Of a stretch of DNA of 64,000 nucleotides, positions 38,301 through 51,100 are shown piece by piece. Position numbers and translations under genes: made by a program. How positions within the stretch are numbered: the stretch's first letter is position 1; each line of letters begins with the position of its first letter. This DNA is from Rhynochetos jubatus (Eukaryota > Chordata > Aves > Eurypygiformes > Rhynochetidae), in contig CM050648.1 of assembly GCA_027574665.1 (NCBI GenBank), positions 45,727,700 to 45,791,699 of the forward strand, in the 5' to 3' direction. The notes below the pieces were generated by a model that was not told where the DNA came from, made no database searches, and saw only the letters and a program-made list of their open reading frames with translations.

Positions 38301-40202
38301 GACAACAGCAGAATGGTAAGTACCTTCCACCCCCCCACCCCCTGAGTTATCAATTAATTAAAAGCAAACTACACACTAGTTATGTTATTAAAATAAAGCA
38401 AAAAAAGAGTCAGGAAAATTCAGAATGAAAACAAGCACAGCTGGGTCATATAATGGTGAGAGACCATTTAGTCTAGGCATAAAGGGGATCAGAACCTCAG
38501 GATTCAGACAAGGATTTGAAGATTCTCAGTTTCAAACTCTTCTGTCAAAATAATGTAAAAATACACTCACAAGTGCATCATTTAAACCCGTGGCTTCCAA
38601 AACACTGACTTAAGATTTCCACTGGAGCTACTGCAACTCAGAGCACTAATATAACTGTAACACATACCAAGACTTCAGGACAAAAATCCTTCTTATGTAT
38701 TTATTGACATCTGCTACAGCCAAATTTACACTTGGAAATCTTAGACATTTTAAATGCATTTCCCCCCCAAACTGCCAAAAGCAAACGGACTCCATTATGT
38801 ACTAATCACTCAGGAGGGAGGAGGAGCTGAGTTTCTAAATCAGAAGTTGACCATTTGTGCCAATTTGCAAGAGTACCATCAAGCAAGTGATTTTTTTCCT
38901 TTTCCATTTTATTAGTAACAAAAGTCCTGGAAAATTGCATCACTACAGCCAATTATAAGTATTATTCCTGGAATGCACTTATAGAAGGAATGCAAAGCCT
39001 ACCCTATGCAAAATAGCAAAAGTGTACGATTACATTTAGACTACCTGATGAGACTACAACTCCGTTAAGGAAAAAGTGCTCAAGAAACTGAAAACTGTAC
39101 TGAGTAAGTCACCCACCTTCTCAAACATCGCAATGAAAAAAACACAGGTGTATATATGTACACACGCCACCACATCCCAAGCACAAGCATTTACATTGAT
39201 TTGTTTATATTTATACAAACTGGTCATTTTCCATTTAGGAAAGGTCACATACTTTTCCACACAATTTCAGGTTTGTTTTCGTGTATTTTTATACACCAAA
39301 TGTTAACCTGTTCGCTTGTTCTGCCTAAACTGTAAGGACTCTGGCTAGAAAGCAGTTTCTGAATTTACTCAGCTGAAGTTGCTGTTTTGCAAATACCAGT
39401 CTTCACTAAAAACTTCTGCCTAAGACTGTAAGAATTCAATGTAAGTTTTACTAAATAGACAAGGAAGAACAGCATACATAGAAAGCAGAAATACCCCAGA
39501 ACTGAACTCCACATCACTCCACAACCTACTCTACCCACATACATACTCTAGAAATTGGTTTCAAATAAAGAAAAATATTTGTAGTACTTTCATGGCAGCT
39601 AACTTTGCATCTGAACAATTACAGAAACATACCACAGTAAAATAGGGAGCAAAAGCAGCGATGCTTTCTTAGACTCAAATACTCAGAACTTAAGGTCAAT
39701 ATCACAATGGGTTCTATAGTTCCAAGTGATGCTATACTGATAAACTAGGACTTTGACAACCTTAAACCTGTGCCTTATGTGCTGAACAGCAAGTGTGGAA
39801 GTCCAGGAAAAACATATCAGAAAATCCCCACTATTTCATTTGTTTAAAAAGCACAGCGTAGGATAGGATCCAGAAAGCATATAAATGAGGTTTTCTATGA
39901 AAACACCACCACTGGATTTATGTGCATGGGTTTTCTAGATATTACAGCATTACCATGTATCATAGCCAAGACTGTGAAGACTGGGTGCACAAATGTGGCC
40001 TCTCTATGGCTACAACCGGGTAGAAAGAAGCACGGAAGATGTCTAAATTAGTTTGACAGACAATATATAAAACCACTTGAGTGAAAGCAGAGGAACGCTA
40101 ATTGCTGTAGATGGCAACCACCATCCAAATTGTTTGATCGTGACCGATGAAGTAAAATTGAACCAGAAGATTTCTAGGAAGACAGCACAACCCAGAACTT
40201 AC

Positions 40203-40268
40203 CCAAAAAATGCCCTTGGGAGAAATCTGGGGAATTCCCTGTTTCAGATACAGAAGAGGAAGCCATAG
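40203..40268 (-). other. Candidate 66 bp exon with strong splice sites
   Basis: On the minus strand the acceptor ccttgcgttcctcttacag and the donor TTTGG|GTAAGT are both close to consensus and bracket 66 bases. One frame (phase 1/1) reads MASSSVSETGNSPDFSQGHFL, a Ser-rich peptide of the kind found in the disordered SPIDR N-terminus. A second frame (phase 0/0) is also open, and the third has a stop. Length divisible by three means it could be included or skipped without a frameshift. I found no clear match to the human SPIDR N-terminus, so it may be a pseudo-exon. Confidence 0.25.
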
Positions 40269-43200
40269 CTGTAAGAGGAACGCAAGGATCTACTTGAAAA
40301 AGCACATGACGTTTATGAAGTACGGTCTGAACGCAGGAACGGTCACAATAAAATGTGATCTGGTGGTGTAAGCACAGGACTGAGTCAGAAAGCCTGACAT
40401 TTAAGACTGGACCTAACATCAGTTCCTGTGGTTTGAGACGACCCTGTTTAAGACAAAATTTTCACAAGTGACTCTCAACTGTATCTGGCAAGGTGGCCCT
40501 CCAGCTTATTTTGCATGGGTGCTAGACACAGACTCCCACGTAAAAACACTGAGCACCACTAAGGTTTATCATTCAGGGGTGAGGGAAGCAGAACTGCAAA
40601 GCATCTACATTTGAACTTAGCACAAGCAGACGTTCAAATTTAAAAGACTTCTAAAGGTCCTCACTTAATTGTTTAACTCTTGAAAATAGGAGACTAGTGA
40701 TGACTTGGATCATTTCAGGGAGACCACAAAAGAAACATAAAAAGTGTTCTATGCCTGCGCATACTTAAGGTTGTCTTTAGCTATAAAAGCTAGGATTCAG
40801 ACCCCAAAAGGCACTTAGAGGGCATTTAGACATCAAAGTCCAAGAGGTTAGTCACAAAGTCTTCCACTCCTGTCCCCAGAGTCTCATGATGAACCCAGCT
40901 TTTTCAGTACCCGGCATTTCACGAGTTTCCTAAAGCACTGCTTCTGGACATACCCAGATGCAACACAACCCCGCAGGCTCATGGTTTATGTCACGTTTAG
41001 GCCTGTAAGAACCAAGTTGGTACTTCTGTACCTAAGCCTGTTTAGGGGCTTGATTCGGTACGTGTGGGTTCATGCTCTGCAGAGATTCCACTCACAGCAT
41101 GCTGTATGCATTGCTCACATTGAAAAGCGCATCCACAACACCAAACACTTAACACCTCAGTAACACTCCAGGCAGCCAGAAACCCAAACTCTAGCAAGAC
41201 AATCTTTAGTTTAAGAGAGTTTAAACCCCTCCCTCTCAGAAAAGTGCTCAATCTGCCAAACAAAGCCAGGAGAAGGTCATTTCTACCTCTCCCTCGAAGG
41301 CTGGGCTACTGTGGAAAAAACCACGAGATTCAAAGCGTCTTTAAGAGCTCCAGTCCCTGCTCCACATCAAACAGGCATTAGATAAAATGCAGGAACACCA
41401 GGGAGCTTAAGCATTCCTTGGTCAGAAAGACAGTAGCTGGGAATTCTGGTATTTAGCACTTAAGCTCTTCTGTTCATTGTATACACAACACAGGCATCTA
41501 AATCTAAGTTTAATGGCTATTTTGCAGGCCAGGACTTAAATTCCTGTAGTTCTGGCCTGATGATGGGGCCGCGCTGCAGAAATCAGCCCATTTCTGTATC
41601 TGCCTCCAAATATGCTGCAGCATTTTTTTTTTTTGAAATCCACACAACTCCCAAAAGGCAAATCTCCCAAAGTTAGTGCTGATCACAGCAAATACGTGAC
41701 AATTCAGACCTCTTCAGCTGCCTAACCAGATTTCAATTACTGAAGTTTGGAATTTTACAATGACACCGCATGACCAAGCACAATTTAATTGGATTTTCAT
41801 TTTTTAGTTAGACGAGTTCCTATCCACTTCTACACTTCCTCAATTCAGGCAGTGCAGAAATTCAAGCTGTGAAGACAACACTGGATTTTGCAATGCATTC
41901 AGGACTTTGAAAAAAATTCAAATACATCAAAAGCAGTCAGATAAGTTAGTACTCAATAGGAAGTTGTTTCTCGAAAGGAAATTGCAAATTTTAGTCAAAG
42001 AGGAAGATGAAGAGTTAGAATTAACTAACTGTTCCAAAGACCTCAGAAAGCAGGAAGGGTTTGTGAAGGTTGCATGAAGAAACTGCATGCAATCACATAA
42101 ACAAGCTCAGTTTAGGACTGTGTAAGTACCTTATAAATATACCTCCAATAAAAACCCCACCAACCAAAAAACAAAGCAAAGTCTCCCATCAAGTTGCTCA
42201 TATTTCTGAAAGGACAGATATCCTTGCAGTTGGGCGTATTTGGACTGATGTATTTACCCACTGGACAGGCTAGAAAACTGGCTAATACAAAGACAGGTTA
42301 TGCACTGTCTCAGTTATGGAATATGTAACAAGTGTATTTAAAACCAGAACACTTGCTATATTTTGTTGAAGTTTCCCCTGTCACTCAACTTTCTAGCATT
42401 CCAATACCAAATTCTCAGAAGAACAGGGATTATTTTAATGCACATTCAGCCAGCAGCAAAACAACTGTTATTAGGCTTTTTGGCCAAACAATTCATATAG
42501 CTTAACCAACGTTTACATCCTGTGTCCAGATTGTGGGTGTCTGGCCACAAGCACAGAAAGGGCAATGGGCTGGACAGATTTTCAGTCTATCCCATAGAGC
42601 CATTCTTTCATCTTGGAAAACGTTCCTCTGCAGCTGGGGAAGAGATGCAAGTTCATAGGGTCATTTAATACAAGAGTTAGTTAAAGGTACAGACTAAAGA
42701 CTATGTTCTCTGGTACCTGGCCAACAAAAGACACTTCTTTTGCCTTTCATGCCCCCAAACACCCACTCCAAGCTGTAACTCTACACATACAGTATTGGCA
42801 AAGCCTTTCCAATTACCTTGTTCCTATACCTGAATGTAACTGGGAATGTGCCCAGATCACAGACACAGCTTTTGCTGTAATAGTGTGGGCTTGGCATGGT
42901 TACCTCATACACATTATTTTGGCAGTCAGGCAGCAGCAGTTCCACCAACTGAGCTCAAGGCCAAGCCGTCAACAGTTGTGCTGAATGCAGTTGTCTGCAC
43001 ATTTTTACAAAGGCTTTCCTATTTAGTATGTTTGCTTTAATTTACTGCCCTTATCTTAGTACTGTACCAACATCCCTATGCAATGTTTGTATACTCAGTA
43101 AGTTGTGAGAAAATATGCAGTAACAGACAACAAACTCTAGCCTTGTTATGATCATATGGCAAACATGATGCTCAAAATGTTTCAGTTCTGATGGAGTAAA

Positions 43201-45441
43201 ACAGACCACACATAATTAAGCCTGAAAACTCCACCAGGCACATGCGCCTTGGAACCACAGACCTACTCACTTCTAAACTCTGGGCCTTCGATGTGAGATC
43301 AGCTGTTACGGCACAACCCTAAGCTCTTCCTAACCTTCTCCAGCAGTATCCTTGGCCACTTTCAGTTCTTCTCTCAACAACATTTAACCCCTTGTAGCCC
43401 ACAAGTAGCCTACATTAGTTTCAGAGATGACAACAAAAATGAACCGTATGTGCCATCTTGTGAAATCCGCGCATCTGGCTTTCTTTGACAGAATTGCCAT
43501 TCTGGTGTTGTACCTTCACTACGTGACATCTGCCCCTTCCTTTCCTCCTCTATTCATCCTCTGCACAAAAAAAAAAAGGATTTAAAACAAACATATCCCG
43601 CAAAACACAAAACAGAGCAGAAGTAAATACTGGAAGTAACTGTATTTCAACTAGAGCAAAAGATTTCTTTTAAAAATAGCTGCTAGCACAATTAAGGTCT
43701 GCAGGAAACAGCACTTACTAGCCTTTACTAAAGTTATAGGATTAACACCCAGGGTGGAGTGTGTAAATTACAAAACTGATATGCTGGTTGTAGCACTACA
43801 TTTTTATTTTGAGGATGAATCCCAATACACCAGAAACTAGAGACCCACATTTAGCTTGTGTGAAATGGGATAGACAGTAGCTGAGCTGGGTCTTTGAGGA
43901 GCTGAGAGGGCAAGTTCACCTAGGTCCCTGTTTAGAGAAAGAGAGGCCTTCCGGAGGCCATGCCTCTGAACCGCGCATTGACAAGTTGCTCTCCACAGCC
44001 ATCAGCCTCTCAAAAGCTTCAGCAGCCCGCACATACTAAAAACTTCTCCCCATATCTTCACAGCTGCATCTACTGCCAAATATATGACCACGGTAGAAAC
44101 CTATTGCATGTTGGCAAAGTGGTGATCGGAGAGGGTGAGAAAAGAAACACAAACAGCATCCTTGCAGATTTAGAGGCAGAAGAAGGAATTTCCAGTAGCA
44201 TCGCCCTCTCTTCCCTGTCCTCACCACCACCCCCAAACGTAAATCATGTAGCCATGTGCACTCCTGCACAGTGGCTTTAATATGCTGAGTGATTACAGGT
44301 GACGAGGATGACTACAGGCCATACTATGCATCTTTAGAGGCTTTTCAGTTCAACACTGAGGGGCCAAATGGGGCTACTGTGTATCTAAAATATTTTACTC
44401 TGATTAAAGGTGTAATTATACAGTTAGTCATAATAGCTGCCATACTTTAAAAGAAACCCACCTCTCCTTCAGGGGAAGGGAAGGAAATTATGCTACTTTA
44501 TTCATCCAAACACACTCTCAGTTAAATTCAAATACAACGTGTGGACTAGATAAATACAGTGACACACAGCCACAAACACTTAGTAATCCAAGATAGAACA
44601 AGGAGATGAATCTTTTAACCTATAATCTTCGCAAAGGGAAACTAAATCTTATGATTAAGAGTTCGGTCATATCTGTACAGGTATCAGTGGAGGCTGTGTG
44701 TTTTCTTCTCAACTGTCAGAAGAAGTTCATGGTGGTTTTAAGGCCTAAGTACGAGCAAAGACACTGCAAACACGGGGTCTGACACAGAGCTTATGAGATT
44801 TTCTTGTTTATACAGTAAGCACATACCATTTATGCATATCCACATATGTGGCGCAGACGGGTAAGCTGGCACTAAGAGTCTTGCTCAGCACAAACCAACG
44901 AGAAACCTTTTCCTTCTCACTCTTTTCAACTATGCCACAGATTTGCTCCATTACTGTAACCTTCAGCAGATCACCACTCCCAGGTCCACAGGAATAATGA
45001 TTTTTGCCTAGGACATGTTTCCTTGGCTTAGGTCACCTTTCACAAAGAAGTAGCTGATGTCAAACAGCCAATACTATTGACATGTAAGAAAAGATGAGGG
45101 ATGGTTATTTCTATATGGAGCTATACCTTTTAAACTAACATCTCTGATTACACAAGAGAGGGTGAAAAAGAAAACACACAATAGACAAGGTTTAGTTTTT
45201 TACTGACATGCTTAACACCACTGAAGCCATTTAAAGAACCTTCCCCAGCGAGTGCTGCCTGGAGACCCTCCAGGAGGCTCAGTTTCCTGGGAAGGCAAAC
45301 TCAGACACAACACAGACCTCGTTCACTCGAACCTGAAGGAGGGGAGGCAGGGTCTAAGCAACATCTTGATCCACAGCAGTCCCAGCCCCTAAACAGAACA
45401 GAACTGGGTTGGATAAGAGACACATTGCATTTCAAGGGGAG

Positions 45442-45466
45442 AAAAAAAAAAAAAAGGGGGGGGGGG
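45442..45466 (+). repeat. A14G11 run
   Basis: Fourteen consecutive A are followed directly by eleven consecutive G. It is a pure purine tract and therefore a pure pyrimidine tract on the SPIDR strand. Confidence 0.9.
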
Positions 45467-47824
45467 AAGAAGTTAAGGGCAGAAGATACAGGAGGAAAGA
45501 TTCATTCTTGCCAATAAAGTTTCCAGTTATCCGCACAGACACTTGTATGTTCTCTGGAAACACTCCCTCTGGAATAAAATATTTAGAGCATTTGGTGTAC
45601 ATTCAACAGCTCTGAACTCATCTATGGAGTGTCACTGCTTCACTTACCTTCTCTCCTTTTATTTTTCAGCATTGGTGTTAGAGTTTTGAAATATTCCATA
45701 AATCAACAACTGAACATACCATCCCCATACTAAGGGCTTGCCAAGGGAGACTGCTGACCAGGATCCAGCCAAGGCACCACATTCCACATAATTTGCTAGA
45801 TTACAGAAGTATAAATCATCTTTATACATGTACAGTTTTTAATCACCATCCTTTGCCCAACATAGCTCCGTGGTCAAGTCCCAAGAACAATTTTATGAGT
45901 CCTGTCATGTCCATTTTTTCCCAAGCATTGTTCCATTGCTACACCTCCTGCAAGCTAGGTCTCCCTATCTTTTACAACGCTATCTGCTAGTCTTTAAGTT
46001 CTTCCATTTGATAATAGAGGGAAGAAAACATCATTGAAAATATAGAAGAAAATTTTATCTTGCATCAACAGAACTACACAAGAATAACAAAAATACTGAT
46101 CAATACACATTGTAAAGCAATAAAATTACAAACCCACATACAATAGTTTTATGGGAAAGAACGATGGGAAAAAACTCTTTTCCAGATTTCACACCATTTC
46201 CTTCCCCCCCCACACACCCAATCTGGGTGAGGTAGGAAGCAAGAGAGGGTTTTTTGTTTCTTTTAATTTAGCCCTGAAACATACTTTAAGTAATTGCAAG
46301 TGAGTGACACCTAGTGATGAACACAAATCTGATCATCCTCCACTCTCCCACACAGAGAAGATAAGCCAGCAAGCACTGACAGGTAACTCAGGAGTGGGTG
46401 TTGAATCATGGGAACCTGACACTACTATGTTTCTCTCCCTTAAAAGCCAAACATGAAGGGAGCCAAGACTCAGAAACTTGGTGCACAACTAAAAAGGAAA
46501 AAAAAACCCTAAAATGGCTAATCTGTCCAAATAAGAGACTGTTCAAACAGATCTAAATCATGATCTGTAAATTCAATTCTCCATTCTCTTTGAAACTAAT
46601 CACCTCTCTCTAGAAACACCCAAGTTTTCCCAGAGATGACATTTTTGATTAAAAAAAAATATACCCCAGAAGTAAATGGGAAGAATGGGTTTCTCATCAG
46701 ATACTAAAATATCAACGGTTGTCTTAGAGACCACTCAATGATGTCTCTGGCATTATAACTCCTATCCTGTTGTAAGGATTTTATGAGCTTGTCAAAGACT
46801 CTTATTTTGCCAGTAGTTCCAAAATTATTGCACACAGAGCAGTTACTGGAAGTGAAGGGGAGGGGAGGGGATCTAGTGTGATTTGTGGTAGGGTTACAGG
46901 AAGGAAAAGTATGCTACTATGCAAAGTAGCAACAACACAGTCCCCTGAAAGGGAAGCTGGGATAAAGACACCAAGAAAACTGGTCTGACTTTTCAACACC
47001 ATGACATGGGACAGTCCTGTACACAGGAAGCTCACCCTGAAGAAGAGATTTCTTCACTTAATAAATTTTTAAGAGAAGTCCAAAGCTCCAGGGCTAGGAA
47101 AGCAAATCACAAAATCCTGTAGGAAAGGGAAGCGATTAACCTAACACAACCATTGCTGCTTTCACACACTATGTGCCATTTCATCTATTGTTGTCAGGAG
47201 TGGCATTTTGTCACTGGAACCACAGCAGCAGCTCCCACTTTAAAGACACAAAGTATACCTCGTGACAGAAAGCCATCACAAGGACAGAAGTAAAAAAAAA
47301 ATAACATATCAGTGGGCAGAGAAAGAAAGACACTTGACACACGCTACAACTTGCAGATCTTGTTCTGCTCAATATACCCATGGCCATCTCCTTTTCTCTC
47401 CTCACCAATTCATGCGAGGCTGGGCTTTGGCTTTTTTTCCACCCCCCCCAAATCCTTCTGCAAACATTAACAAAAATCCAAAAGCCTGTAAAACTTAGAG
47501 CCCTGCAAACCCAGGCTCTTTGGAAAACTAACGCAAGAGAGCCACCTACCACGCAAAGGCAGGACTGACAGGGCCCAGGCAGCAAGAGCTGCCACTGAAA
47601 CTTATTTGAATGAACTTGACCCAGGTTGGTGGCCAGCCAGCACCCTACGTCACCCCGTGACTTAACAGAACACAGTGTTCTTGGCACCAGCACAAAAATG
47701 TGTTGAAATCCACGCTGGAGAGAGAGAGAAAAAAAAAAGTGAGTGTATGTTTCAAATTAATAAAGGAAAATAGTAATGAAAAGGTAATAACACACAAAGG
47801 CAGCATTAGGTATTTTAAAATGCA

Positions 47825-48120
47825 TCCGTCGCATTCTTCCCCCGACTTATGCGCATCGTTTGGCATTCCCTCGTGTACCAGAAGTTCAGCACACTGGCGG
47901 TTCTCCCCAGGACGAGCCCTTCCCTGTCCAAGCGCCCTCCCACACGCTCTCACCTCTTCCCGTGCCCTACCTGGAAAATTCCAGGGCAGCGCTCAGCCGG
48001 GCTGTGAGGGCAGGCGGCGGTGCTGGGCCAGGGCTGCCCCTGACTCACTTCCTCGCCCAGCCCTCGCGCAGAGGCGACGCGGCCGGCACCTCACGCAATA
48101 CTTCTGCCGGGGATGATCGG
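47825..48120. promoter_or_regulatory. CpG-rich island, candidate promoter or enhancer
   Basis: This 300-base segment is GC-rich in otherwise AT-rich DNA and carries about 25 CpG dinucleotides by eye, near what base composition alone would predict, whereas CpG is scarce around it. On the minus strand it contains plausible donors (GAGGAA|GTGAGT near 48.05 kb and TTCCAG|GTAGGG near 47.97 kb), which would suit a noncoding first exon. No TATA box or clear coding start is visible, and the SPIDR N-terminus is not encoded here as far as I can see. It could be an alternative SPIDR promoter, the start of an antisense RNA or an unmethylated enhancer. A (TC)n run follows at 48303-48317. Confidence 0.45.
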
Positions 48121-51100
48121 TTATACAGTTATGTCATTCACAAATGGATTATGCTAACGCTCTGCCATGACATGAAAAGCAAACAGGGAGGACGACAGGC
48201 AAAATAAACTTCATGAACCATGAACTTGATGTACTTCCTCCATACACCATATGGTTATTACCTCCCTTCTCCGCATTTCCTCTCACAGGGACTCCCACCC
48301 CCCTCTCTCTCTCTCTCCAAAGCCTACCCTCAAGTCCCTTTTCCTCCTCCCGTCTGCCAACCCTTCTCTGACGTCCTATCCTCCTCTCCAGTGACTGACC
48401 AAGACATTGGACACACATAGGTGCAGGACCAAAACCAGCTCAGATACCTGCTGAGAGCATTCCCCAGTCACCTACTGAGGGCCCATACCTGCCACATGCA
48501 ACCCCACCAGTGGCCTGGCCTCCAGCAACACTGTCCAGCCAGGCCATCAGCCACAAGGACAGGAAGATGGATCCTGTTTCATCCTCATCACCTTCTGCAC
48601 ACAGATCCTCAGCCTAGCATGCAGTCTACACGGTTAGCAGGATACACAGGAGACGGTAAGGCACACATGTTCCCTAACTGGCCAGCCCACCGAAGCTGCT
48701 TCCGCCGTTGCAGTGCACATCTGAAAAGCTACATCAGTTAGTAGCTGACCCAGCGCTCCACCATCCTTCAGCCATCAGCTGACATAAACCAACAGTCCTC
48801 TCTAGTTACAGATTCTCTAATGAGACACGCAACACATGCATCTAGAGGGGATCCACATCCCTGTCCAGGCCTTCCAATATCAGGAGCTTGTGTTATATGT
48901 GAAAGTTGCACTGATTATTTTTCACCTTGACTACTACACACTGCAAGCTACTATTACGACTATAGAAACAAACTATTTGCTAACCAAAGAGACAATAAAA
49001 CTTGTGTAGGAAGCAATTAGGTCCTTTGAGTAGTTCCTGTTTACTATCACAGAAAATCCTTTCAAAAGTCCTTTTCTTCCAACCAGAACCCTGCTTATGC
49101 CTTTCAAATTAAAATAGTATTAGCTCCTGTTCAACAACAGTGGGGAAAACAAGACTGCTTTAATACCCTCATGATGAAAAATAATAATGAGAAGAGTCAT
49201 GCATTCGATGTTTTCTGGGTATAGTTTTTTGATGCTTAAAAATGCCTTTTTCTGAGTAACTGCATCCTCAAGTAAAAACATCCAGGGAGATAGGAAAAAT
49301 ATAACTTCTACACCATTTTCTTTTGCCTCTGTGGGATACACCAAGGACACATTCACATATGGAAAAAACCCCACAAATATTGATCATGACAAAGTGGAGA
49401 ATGGGACTACCTGAAGAACAAATAATTTAAAAACTCTCTTTAAACAATTAACAATCATTTGACACAATGACATATAAGGGAAACTTTTCACAGAGCAAGA
49501 AAACCGTGGAGATAATTTCTAATCTCATTTTTCTATGATGATCAGGCTCCAGATCAAGGAGGGCACCTAAATGAGTAGCAGAGGAAGGAAATTCAGAGTC
49601 AGGTAAGTTATAGGAAGGAAAGGTGTTCAAATAAGAAATACAGGTTGCTGATGACACAGATGACAGGGACTTCCTATCAAGGCACACAAGTTTCCAACGA
49701 CATGCCTTGACTTGCCAGGTTATCTTTGAAAATCCCTATGAAAGGAGCAGTTCATATTTATTTTCCAAAGATGCACTAGCATCCACACTGTATGCATCGT
49801 GCCAAAGCAGCTACCTACCCATTTACCCCCAAGGACAGACAGAAACACTACTCCTGCAGCAGAGATGGGGCAAGATTTTCATAGAAGAGGGAAGCTCTTC
49901 AGTAGCCTCATGTTTATGAAGGCATTTACTGGGTTGTCAAGGAGAAAAAAAAAAAACCAAAAAAAACCAAAACAACCAACCCACAGTGATCCCCACACAA
50001 CATGCTTTGAATGCACACAATTAAATTTGTCACAAAATTACAGATGAGCTCTCCACCAAACTTTGAAAGCCTGCCCCAGTACCCTCGCTCCTCTCCTAAT
50101 TGGGCTTGGCAAGGAGCACCAAGATACTGTTAAGTCTGAAAGTTTGCTTGAGAACCAGATCCACAGGTTCGGGAAGTTCTCTGGAGCCCCTCCCAAGTGG
50201 CTAGTGGGCAAACCACAGGGAGACTGCCAGCGCCTCCAAGGAGGGCAAAGTTGAGGGCAGGATGTGACACACTTACCGCAATCACGCAGGCTAACTTGTC
50301 TTCCTCACACTCAGCGTGGCGTGAAAGGCACTATTAGCTCAAACAGGGCGAGATTAGCTTTTTATTGTATTGTTAAACTATGTATTCAATAAGATCGTTT
50401 GCTCTTACACCCTTCAAGGCTGTGAATGGGATGTTTAAAAAAAAAAAAAACATTGGGATCACTTTCAGTTAAAAGATAAAGCACTAGTCCTCGTATTTTA
50501 GACCTGATCGCAAAAGACAGCAAGGCTTGCGCTCTACTGTCCTTCTAAACCACCTCGTCTCTCTGGAACATTAAGTATTTCAGTTTGTTAAGTCCTGGAA
50601 TATTTTCATTTGTGGTTTAGGGAATCTCAAGTGACTGGATGCAATTAGCTGCACCAGGACCAAAAAGCAGAGTAACACATTCTCTGAATTTAGTACATAC
50701 TGTTTGAATTAAAACTTCCAATTGCAGCCCATGATCTTTTTTAATTAACATAAAAAATGAAAACCCCACCTATCCACCAATAATTTTAATGGTAAAGCCC
50801 CATTTTCAACAAACAGTTGAATCCTGTGTGACTACACACATTCGAAATCAACCACAACAGCACACAACTACAGCTAGTTACATACCTGCCAGGTAGGAAA
50901 AAAACACACCTGGGTGAGAGGGCTGGGTTTGTTTTCTTACATACAATTTAAGAAACTGTGAATTTAAAAGAAGAAAGATTGTACCAGATGGGTCACCCTC
51001 CTTAAAAAACAAGTGTAAACGAGACTTAGATACCCAAGAAGAGCAATACCTTGCCGCTCCGTTAACATGTCAGTTTATGCATTTGAGAGTTGGGTCATTT

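Larger units (their letters stand above)
26450..47824 (-). other. SPIDR: Upstream SPIDR intron, proximal part
   Basis: This sequence lies 5' of the SPIDR exon at 26193-26449 and is most simply its upstream intron. I searched for the acidic N-terminal segments of SPIDR (such as the FIDWEIDSD-like and SDCASC-like motifs of human) in reverse complement and did not find them. Contents I can name are short tandem duplications (30.08, 35.26, 35.34 kb), two splice-bounded candidate exons (34.34 and 40.20 kb), a pair of open minus frames of unknown origin (31.86-32.52 kb) and an A14G11 run (45.44 kb). No CR1 copy was recognised in this 21 kb, which contrasts with the rest of the window. Confidence 0.65.

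Noticed and set aside
47211-47693. Longest open frame, 160 codons on the minus strand
   Set aside because: It is Cys/Phe/Leu/Trp-rich with no recognisable domain, has no splice-site support and reads across A-run and C-run simple sequence. It is best explained as chance.
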